Source of the DNA: an uncultured Chloroflexota bacterium
GTDB taxonomy: Bacteria > Chloroflexota > Anaerolineae > Caldilineales > Caldilineaceae
DNA: 5,055 bases
Reading direction: 5' to 3'
NCBI GenBank assembly: GCA_903879975.1
Contig: CAIRNL010000001.1
Span: forward strand, 1-5,055
Below are positions 1 through 5,055 of this stretch, in pieces. The position numbers and the translations under genes are program-made. The number at the start of each line of letters is the position of its first letter. Position 1 is the first letter of the stretch. Below the pieces are notes generated by a model. The model did no database searches, was not told where the DNA came from, and worked only from the letters and a program-made list of their open reading frames with translations.

Positions 1-1634
1 CCAAAGGGTGGCAGCACGACGTCGACAGTCAACGCAATTCGGTACGGGCTGTTTGCTACATTCAAACCGCTGTTGGTGTTGACGAGGGTGATGGTGCCGA
101 CGTAGCGCTGGCCAGGTTGCAGTTGGCCAGCTTCGATCTGATAGGTCAGTTCGATAGGCGTGCCGGAAGTGCCCGGCATGCTCCCTGACGGCGGTGTCAC
201 GGAAAGCCACGAGGCGCTTGACTGCGCCGTAAAGGGGATGGCATCCTGGGTTGTGATGTTCTGCAGTTTGATGGTCCCCGTATCCTTGTAGCCGAAATAG
301 ACAGTTTTCTCCACGCTGCCCGGCGTCGAGCCGATCACCGGCCCCGAAATGTAGCCGTTGCGATCCAGATCACCAATCAGCACGTTTTCCCGGTCGGTCG
401 ACACGTTGATATCGCTGGAGTTGGCCGAGTTATGGGCGTCGGGATAGATGCGGAGTTTGTCCGAACGAATGATGACGATCTCGTCGCGCTCGTCGCCGTC
501 AATGTCCCCAGCCGCGCCGGTGCGCCAGCCGTTGTCCGTGTCGAGCGCCAGACCGTCGGAAAATTCCTTGATGATGCCGTCGCTACCGTCGTTGCGCACG
601 ATTAGCCGCCGGCAATTCCCGCTGCATGTACGCAGGAGCACTGCCTCGACATCGTCGTTGTTGCCGTTGATGTCGCCGGTGAACACGATGCGTGGGCCTG
701 GATCGAACCGGTCGCCTTTGTCATTGGAGAGATCGCTGCTGCTGTATTCCCACACGGTGAACGCGTTGAGCGGTGGATCGGCGCTGCGCACTGCCAGCAG
801 TTCATGGTTGCTACCCTTGATGTATTGGCCAAAGGCGACATCCTTCCAGGGTTTGGTCAGACTGCCTTCATCCTTGATCTTTTTGAAGTTCGCGTCCGGC
901 GAATAGACCGCAAAGCTGCCGGCATCTGTATCGACGAATGCGACATCGTCGCCCCCTGCCTTGTCGAGATTGCCGACGGCAACACGCTCCCATTTGTCGC
1001 TGAAGTCGCGTACCTGGTGCTGCTCCCACGTTCTTCCATCCGGTGTGAGGCTCGTCTGTTTGTAGATGATGACGCGCGTCACATCGCCGGCGTCAGCGCC
1101 ATCTGCAGGCACGACCGCGCGTACGATGCCGATCTCCTGCCCTGGCACGTTGGGGTCGAAATTGCCGGCAAAGACAAGCTCCGGCCGTGACGGCAGGGAT
1201 AGGCTGAACATGACCTTCCACGGTATATCGTTGATGCTCTGGCCTGGAACGATGGTGCCTTTGGCCACGACCGGATCGAAGATGACGAGCTCCGGCGCAG
1301 TGGATGTACCGGGGGTGCCGCGCACAGCGGCGATCTCTTTGTCCCCGTCCACGTCGAAATCACCCAACGCAATACTGCGCCAGTTGTTGGACGAACTGAA
1401 CCACTGCACCTGCTTGCCCGAAAACGTCGTGTCGATGACGCGAATGATGCCGGTGCCGTCGATGTAGACGATTTCCTCGCTGGCGTCGGCGCTGGGTGCG
1501 GTAGGGGCATCGACACCGCTTTCCTGGGCGCGCGCTGGCCGGGGCGAAAGAACCGACGACGCAGGAAACATAGCCAGAAGCAGTGCTACAAGCACAGCTG
1601 TGTTGATCAGCCTGCGTTGTCTGGTTGCACTCAT
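1..1634 (-). CDS. Secreted FG-GAP/VCBS-repeat beta-propeller protein with BACON-like domain (3' end cut by window edge)
   Basis: The frame is open from the ATG at 1634 to the left edge (544 codons, no stop), so the C-terminus is missing. Residues 1-36 look like a Sec signal peptide: basic start (RQRR), hydrophobic core TAVLVALLLAMF, and a likely cleavage site ARA|QE after residue 36. Residues 85-430 carry seven repeats of the form W-(R/K/E)-x-(I/V)-A-x-G-(D/N)-x-D, with glycines at 91, 157, 221, 269, 320, 376 and 421. Repeats 1 (GDFDVDGDKE) and 6 (GDIDGDERDE) keep calcium-loop-like Asp residues, while repeat 4 (GQYIKGSNHE) has lost them. This suggests a seven-bladed integrin-type propeller, with N-terminal strand 55-67 possibly closing the last blade. 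Residues about 440-540 resemble a BACON domain (SASWLSVTPPSGS, then GQRYVGTITLVN). Such domains usually mediate binding to carbohydrate, protein or surface; the ligand here is unknown. No enzymatic motif is visible. The start is supported by AGGAG nine bases upstream and by the signal peptide that follows directly. Confidence 0.88.
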   Translation of the reverse strand, partial: MSATRQRRLINTAVLVALLLAMFPASSVLSPRPARAQESGVDAPTAPSADASEEIVYIDGTGIIRVIDTTFSGKQVQWFSSSNNWRSIALGDFDVDGDKEIAAVRGTPGTSTAPELVIFDPVVAKGTIVPGQSINDIPWKVMFSLSLPSRPELVFAGNFDPNVPGQEIGIVRAVVPADGADAGDVTRVIIYKQTSLTPDGRTWEQHQVRDFSDKWERVAVGNLDKAGGDDVAFVDTDAGSFAVYSPDANFKKIKDEGSLTKPWKDVAFGQYIKGSNHELLAVRSADPPLNAFTVWEYSSSDLSNDKGDRFDPGPRIVFTGDINGNNDDVEAVLLRTCSGNCRRLIVRNDGSDGIIKEFSDGLALDTDNGWRTGAAGDIDGDERDEIVIIRSDKLRIYPDAHNSANSSDINVSTDRENVLIGDLDRNGYISGPVIGSTPGSVEKTVYFGYKDTGTIKLQNITTQDAIPFTAQSSASWLSVTPPSGSMPGTSGTPIELTYQIEAGQLQPGQRYVGTITLVNTNSGLNVANSPYRIALTVDVVLPPF

Positions 1635-1641
1635 TGCGAAA

Positions 1642-1650
1642 TTCTCCTTT
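1642..1650 (-). promoter_or_regulatory. Shine-Dalgarno site of the exported propeller protein
   Basis: On the minus strand the bases read AAAGGAGAA. The GGAG core ends nine bases before the ATG at 1634, which is a good spacing. This site fixes the start of the exported protein immediately before its basic signal-peptide N-region. Confidence 0.8.
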
Positions 1651-1664
1651 CCGTAGACCGGAAA
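1648..1664 (-). repeat. Small inverted repeat abutting the ribosome binding site
   Basis: On the minus strand the bases read TTTCCG, a five-base loop (GTCTA), then CGGAAA: a perfect 6-bp stem. Its 3' arm ends at the first A of AGGAG, so a folded hairpin would sit directly against the Shine-Dalgarno site. A role in translation control or mRNA stability is possible, but the stem is short and may be chance. Confidence 0.4.
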
Positions 1665-1733
1665 TAAATGCGTGCCAAACTTGCCCACCGGACATTGCCC
1701 GATTGATCGATTGGCGGTATCCTAATCCTTATC

Positions 1734-1762
1734 ATTCTACACACAAGCAACGAGCGACCCAA
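1734..1762 (-). promoter_or_regulatory. Candidate sigma-70-type promoter for the exported propeller protein
   Basis: On the minus strand a -10 element TAGAAT (1734-1739, five of six consensus bases) lies exactly 17 bases downstream of a weaker -35 element TTGGGT (1757-1762, three of six). Transcription would begin near 1727, giving a leader of roughly 90 bases before the ATG at 1634. The call rests on consensus and spacing only. For the opposite direction, towards malate dehydrogenase, TTGACG at 1786-1791 is a good -35 match, but no properly spaced -10 follows it. Confidence 0.4.
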
Positions 1763-1855
1763 GAATGTCGTTCCCAACTTCGGTTTTGACGCTAGTTCAT
1801 CCAAATTAATCGACAAGGTGACGTCCGCTTCGCACGGGTCACCGCGCAATAGACT

Positions 1856-1859
1856 GGAG
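1856..1859 (+). promoter_or_regulatory. Shine-Dalgarno site that decides the mdh start
   Basis: GGAG lies nine bases before the ATG at 1869. It favours that ATG over the in-frame GTG at 1818, which has no purine-rich site upstream and would add 17 residues not typical of the family. Confidence 0.75.
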
Positions 1860-1868
1860 AAAACGTGT

Positions 1869-2855
1869 ATGAAGACACCCATCCGTGTTGCGGTCACCGG
1901 CGCTGCCGGAAACATTGGCTATGCCATTCTGTTTCGGATCGCTAACGGCGATCTCTTTGGCCCGGATCAGCCGGTGGCCCTGCAATTGCTGGAAATTACG
2001 CCGGCTATGAAGGCACTCGAAGGCGTGGCCATGGAGCTGGACGACTGCGCCTTTCCCCTGCTGGCCGACGTGCTGCTCACTGACGATGCCAATCTGGCGT
2101 TTAAGGACGTAAACTGGGCTTTGCTCGTGGGCGCACGGCCGCGCTCGAAGGGCATGGAGCGCAAGGACCTGCTCAGCGCCAACGGCGCAATCTTCACCGT
2201 GCAAGGCAAGGCTATCAACGATCAGGCTGCGCCGGATGTGCGCGTGCTGGTCGTAGGCAACCCTGCCAACACGAACGCGCTGATTGCCATGCGCAGCGCG
2301 CCCGATCTACCGGCCGAGCGTTTCACGGCCATGACCCGTCTCGACCACAACCGCGCCATGACCCAACTGGCCAGCAAAGCCGGCGTGCCGATCACCGCCG
2401 TCAAGAAAGTAACGATCTGGGGCAACCACAGCGCCACACAGTATCCTGACGCCTTCCACGCTGAGATCAATCGGCAGCCCGCCGCCAAGGTGATCGACGA
2501 CGATACCTGGATCAAGCAATCGTTCATCCCTACCGTGCAGAAGCGGGGCGCAGCCATCATCGAGGCGCGCGGACAGAGCAGCGCCGCCAGCGCCGCCAAC
2601 GCCGCCATCAACCACGTGCAGACCTGGTACGGTGGTACGGCAGAGGGCGATTGGGTCAGCATGGCGATCCCGAGCACCGGCGCCTACGGCTCGGCTCAAG
2701 GGGTCATTTTCAGCTATCCCGTCACGGTCAAGGACGGCAAATACAATATCGTCGAAGGGCTGAAGCTGAGTAGCTTCGACCAGGAAATGATCCAGAAGAC
2801 TGGCGACGAGTTGCTCGAAGAGAAGGCGGCCATCGAGGAACTGCTCGGCCTGTAA
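1869..2855 (+). CDS. mdh: Malate dehydrogenase (NAD-dependent, cytosolic-type, 328 aa)
   Basis: This enzyme catalyses the reversible oxidation of malate to oxaloacetate with NAD in the cytoplasm, a step of the TCA cycle. From the ATG at 1869 the protein has 328 residues, the usual length for this MDH subgroup. The N-terminal Rossmann fold shows TGAAGNIGY (residues 10-18) for the dinucleotide. An acidic residue, E42 in LQLLEI, follows at the end of the second strand and points to NAD rather than NADP. The subgroup signature EGVAMELDDCAFPLL (51-65) is present. Substrate and catalytic residues match the family: R92 and R98 in the mobile loop GARPRSKGMERKDLL, D159 and R162 in LDHNRA, and H187 in WGNHS as the proton acceptor paired with D159. 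GNPANTN (130-136) and the C-terminal segment ARGQSSAASAANAAINH (233-249) are also characteristic. The loop has SK where many relatives have GP, a mild variation. The gene is transcribed alone, diverging from the exported protein and converging on ppk. The in-frame GTG at 1818 is a less likely start. Confidence 0.97.
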   Translation: MKTPIRVAVTGAAGNIGYAILFRIANGDLFGPDQPVALQLLEITPAMKALEGVAMELDDCAFPLLADVLLTDDANLAFKDVNWALLVGARPRSKGMERKDLLSANGAIFTVQGKAINDQAAPDVRVLVVGNPANTNALIAMRSAPDLPAERFTAMTRLDHNRAMTQLASKAGVPITAVKKVTIWGNHSATQYPDAFHAEINRQPAAKVIDDDTWIKQSFIPTVQKRGAAIIEARGQSSAASAANAAINHVQTWYGGTAEGDWVSMAIPSTGAYGSAQGVIFSYPVTVKDGKYNIVEGLKLSSFDQEMIQKTGDELLEEKAAIEELLGL

Positions 2856-2881
2856 CGCCGCACAGGGCCATCTCCTATTCC

Positions 2882-2918
2882 AGACCGGGCAGCGCCGCTA
2901 CTGGGCGCTGCCCGGTCT
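2882..2918 (+). terminator. Strong stem-loop between convergent mdh and ppk, probable transcription terminator
   Basis: A perfect 15-bp inverted repeat (arms 2882-2896 and 2904-2918, loop of 7 bases) begins 26 bases after the mdh stop and ends 19 bases from the ppk stop. The stem is GC-rich and very stable. The T-tract is poor on both sides: TCTTGT after the right arm on the plus strand, and none on the minus strand. It may therefore act as an atypical intrinsic terminator, as a shared block between the converging transcripts, or as a 3'-end stabiliser. The position argues strongly for 3'-end function; the mechanism is inferred. Confidence 0.6.
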
Positions 2919-2937
2919 TGTCCATCTGGGTAGCCGA

Positions 2938-5055
2938 TCAGCCGCTGAGCGTCGAAGTCAAGCGCGTGTGTTGCATCAGGTAGCTCTGCACGCCCCCCGC
3001 CTCTAGGGCGTTGCTGCCGGCAAATGGCTGGCGCTGGCGATAGCAGCCGTTGGACAACATTTCCCATGCCTGGCGATAATCGTTGAGCGAGCTGTGCAGG
3101 ATCAGCCACATATATTCCTGGATGCGCACATCCTCAATCGGGATCGCCGTCTCGACGCGGCTGCTCAGGTTGCGGCGCATCCAGTCGGCGCTGCCGATGT
3201 AGTAGAGCGGTGCACCGTTATTGGCGAAGAAGAAGATGCGCGAATGCTCGAGGTTGCGGCCGATGATGCTGAGCACGCGAATGTTGTCGCTGATGCCGGG
3301 AAGGCCGGGGCGGAGGCGACAGTTGCCACGCACGATCAGGTCAATCGAGACGCCCGCCTGGCTCGCTTCATAGAGCTTGCGCACGATCATCGGATCTTCG
3401 AGACCATTCATCTTCGCCACGATGCGCCCCTCGCCGCCGGAGAGTGCATGGCCGATCTCTTGGTCGATCAGCTCGATGAAACGCTGGCGCATGTTGACGG
3501 GCGCCACGAGGAGCTTACGATAGTCGACCTGATAGCTGTAGCCGGTAAGGTAGTTAAACAGATCCATCAGGTCTGCGCCGATCTCTGGACTGCAGCTGAA
3601 AAGGCCGAGATCGGTGTAGACACCCGATGTCTTGGCATTGTAGTTGCCCGTGCCAACGTGGTAGTAAGCGCGCAGTCCGTCCTCTTCCTGGCGAATGGCC
3701 AGTGAAACCTTGCAGTGCGTCTTGAGTCCTACCAGGCCGTAGGCAACGTGACAGCCGGCCTCCTCTAGTTTGCGCGCCCATTCCACATTTTTCGCCTCGT
3801 CAAAGCGTGCCTTGACCTCGACCAACACCGCTACCTGTTTGCCACGCCCTGCTGCCTCGATGAGCGCAGCTATGATCGGCGAATTGTCCGAGGTACGATA
3901 GATAGTCTGCTTGATCGCCAATACCTGGGGGTCGCGCGCCGCCGCTTCCACAAAGAGTTGCGTACTCGACTGGAAGCTGTGGTATGGGTGGTGGGCAACC
4001 AGATCGCCCTGGCGAATGACGTTGAATACCTCACTTGGCCGCCCCTTGCTGCTGATACCAGCCAGGCGCGTCGGCGTCGCTGGAGTGTAGGGATCATACT
4101 TCAGGTGCGGCAGGTTGATGTCGGCCAGCATGAAGAGATCGGCGCGCCGCAAAAGCCCATGCACGAGATAGACGTCGTCGTTTTCCAGATGAAGCTGGCT
4201 TTGCAGCAGCGCCAGCATTTCTGCCGGCATATTGGCATCTACTTCCAACCGCACCACCGGCGCAAAGCGCCGCTCGCGCAGTTCTTCGCTGATCATGTCG
4301 AGCAGGTCGTCGGCTTCTTCCTCATTGCGGGCCAGGTCGGCATTGCGCGTCACGCGGAACGGATAGGTTGCCACCACTTCCATGCCGCGAAAAAGGCTGC
4401 CGAGATGGGCGGCGATCAACTGTTCGAGCGGCAGAAAGTGCATCGTGTTGTGCAATTGCACCCAACGCGAGCGCGTGGGCGGCACTTTGACGCGTGCAAA
4501 CTGGCGCTCGTTGGTGGCCGGATCGCGCAGGATCACGCCGAGGCTCAAGCTCAGATTGCTGATGAATGGGAACGGATGGCCAGGGTCGACAGCCAGCGGT
4601 GTGAGTATCGGGTACACTTCGCGTAGAAAGTAGTCGCCCAACTGTTCCTTTTCCACTGCGTCCAGTTCATGGTAATTGACGAGACGAATGCCGTGCTGGA
4701 TCAGTTCGGGCAGGATCGCTTCGTGCAGGCAGGCGCTCTCAATCGCCACCATCGCGCGTACGGCGCGCGCGATCAGAGCCAATTGCACGTCCGGAGCCCA
4801 GCCGTCCAGCGTGAGGTTGGCCATACCTGCTGCCTTCTGCCGTTTCAGCCCGCCAACGCGCTTGCTGAAATACTCGTCCAGATTGCTTGACGTAATCGCA
4901 ATAAACTTGAGTCGCTCCAGGAGCGGGGTGCGCATGTCGATTGCCTCGTGCAGGACACGCCAGTTGAAATCGAGCCAACTCAACTCACGATTGTACACTT
5001 CATCAGAATTACTGAGCGCGTCGAGGGTCAAGGCGCCAAGCTCGAATTCAGGCGC
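2938..5055 (-). CDS. ppk: Polyphosphate kinase 1 (5' end probably just outside the window)
   Basis: PPK1 reversibly transfers the gamma-phosphate of ATP to inorganic polyphosphate, building phosphate and energy stores; it is usually a membrane-associated oligomer. Numbering from the TTG codon at 5031 gives 697 residues, a normal PPK1 length. Domains in order: N-terminal helical domain from YNRELSWLDFNWRVLHEA (about 13-30) to about 115, head domain about 120-320, then two phospholipase-D-like catalytic domains, about 330-505 and 510-690. Key residues are present: H439 in GLKTHCK (autophosphorylated His), H596 in NLEHSRIF, R379 in IYR and R409 in ARF (metal/phosphate binding), Y472 in VYTD and R568 in VRGNC. 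All lie four positions after the E. coli residues as I recall them (H435, H592, R375, R405, Y468, R564), indicating collinearity. HHPYHSF (347-353) is also typical. The stop is TGA at 2938-2940. The frame stays open through 5055, no ATG lies before the conserved region, and the TTG at 5031 lacks a convincing Shine-Dalgarno site, so the real start is likely upstream of the window. No exopolyphosphatase or pho gene is adjacent. Confidence 0.96.
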   Translation of the reverse strand, partial: APEFELGALTLDALSNSDEVYNRELSWLDFNWRVLHEAIDMRTPLLERLKFIAITSSNLDEYFSKRVGGLKRQKAAGMANLTLDGWAPDVQLALIARAVRAMVAIESACLHEAILPELIQHGIRLVNYHELDAVEKEQLGDYFLREVYPILTPLAVDPGHPFPFISNLSLSLGVILRDPATNERQFARVKVPPTRSRWVQLHNTMHFLPLEQLIAAHLGSLFRGMEVVATYPFRVTRNADLARNEEEADDLLDMISEELRERRFAPVVRLEVDANMPAEMLALLQSQLHLENDDVYLVHGLLRRADLFMLADINLPHLKYDPYTPATPTRLAGISSKGRPSEVFNVIRQGDLVAHHPYHSFQSSTQLFVEAAARDPQVLAIKQTIYRTSDNSPIIAALIEAAGRGKQVAVLVEVKARFDEAKNVEWARKLEEAGCHVAYGLVGLKTHCKVSLAIRQEEDGLRAYYHVGTGNYNAKTSGVYTDLGLFSCSPEIGADLMDLFNYLTGYSYQVDYRKLLVAPVNMRQRFIELIDQEIGHALSGGEGRIVAKMNGLEDPMIVRKLYEASQAGVSIDLIVRGNCRLRPGLPGISDNIRVLSIIGRNLEHSRIFFFANNGAPLYYIGSADWMRRNLSSRVETAIPIEDVRIQEYMWLILHSSLNDYRQAWEMLSNGCYRQRQPFAGSNALEAGGVQSYLMQHTRLTSTLSG

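Noticed and set aside
448..1467. Overlapping plus-strand open frames opposite the exported protein
   Set aside because: They encode low-complexity Ser/Arg/Pro-rich or unrecognisable sequence, have no ribosome binding sites, and lie antisense to a frame with clear FG-GAP repeats.
1701..1712. GATT-GATC-GATT repeat in the leader of the exported protein, as a possible operator
   Set aside because: It is only 12 bases long with an imperfect repeat and contains no clear dyad beyond ATCGAT, so it is compatible with chance.
1786..1810. Promoter for mdh from TTGACG (1786-1791) and ATTAAT (1805-1810)
   Set aside because: The -35 match is good, but the spacer is only 13 bases and the -10 matches four of six positions, so I do not call it.
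1818..1868. Upstream GTG start adding 17 residues to malate dehydrogenase
   Set aside because: It has no Shine-Dalgarno site, and the extension is not typical of the family. The ATG at 1869 has GGAG at good spacing and gives the usual N-terminus just before the Rossmann strand.
2581..2612. Repetitive GCC-rich stretch in mdh, as a possible sequence repeat
   Set aside because: It encodes the Ala/Ser-rich helix that is conserved in this malate dehydrogenase family, so it is ordinary coding sequence.
3094..4626. Long plus-strand open frames (203 and 222 codons) opposite ppk
   Set aside because: They mirror the codon structure of the ppk gene. The translations match no family I recognise, and ppk is conserved across the whole stretch.
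1869..5055. Functional pairing of malate dehydrogenase and polyphosphate kinase
   Set aside because: The genes converge and are separated by a stem-loop, and no shared pathway or regulatory site is visible, so the adjacency is probably incidental.

Overview
The window holds three protein-coding genes, two of them cut by the window edges, plus two short intergenic regions. GC content looks moderately high. The combination of genes is typical of an environmental, free-living bacterium: a secreted FG-GAP propeller protein with a BACON-like domain, a 328-residue cytosolic-type malate dehydrogenase, and polyphosphate kinase 1. The flavour is reminiscent of Chloroflexota (Caldilinea/Anaerolineae-like), but that is an impression from protein architecture and not a proven assignment. 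No RNA genes, mobile elements, CRISPR arrays or phage genes were seen.

Layout. Positions 1-1634 (minus strand) encode a Sec-exported protein of at least 544 residues. It has a signal peptide, seven FG-GAP/VCBS-type repeats (a probable seven-bladed beta-propeller) and a BACON-like Ig-fold domain, and it runs off the left edge. Positions 1635-1868 are the divergent intergenic region. It carries a plausible sigma-70-type promoter and a Shine-Dalgarno site for the leftward gene, and a Shine-Dalgarno site for the rightward gene. Positions 1869-2855 (plus strand) encode malate dehydrogenase. Positions 2856-2937 separate two convergent genes and contain a perfect 15-bp stem-loop that probably acts as a terminator. 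Positions 2938-5055 (minus strand) encode polyphosphate kinase 1, essentially complete but with its true start probably just beyond the right edge.

The three genes do not form an operon: the first two diverge and the last two converge. Malate dehydrogenase (TCA cycle) and PPK1 (polyphosphate synthesis, energy and phosphate storage) are housekeeping functions, and nothing in the sequence links them to the exported propeller protein. I do not see a novel system here. The exported protein is the least characterised part of the window.
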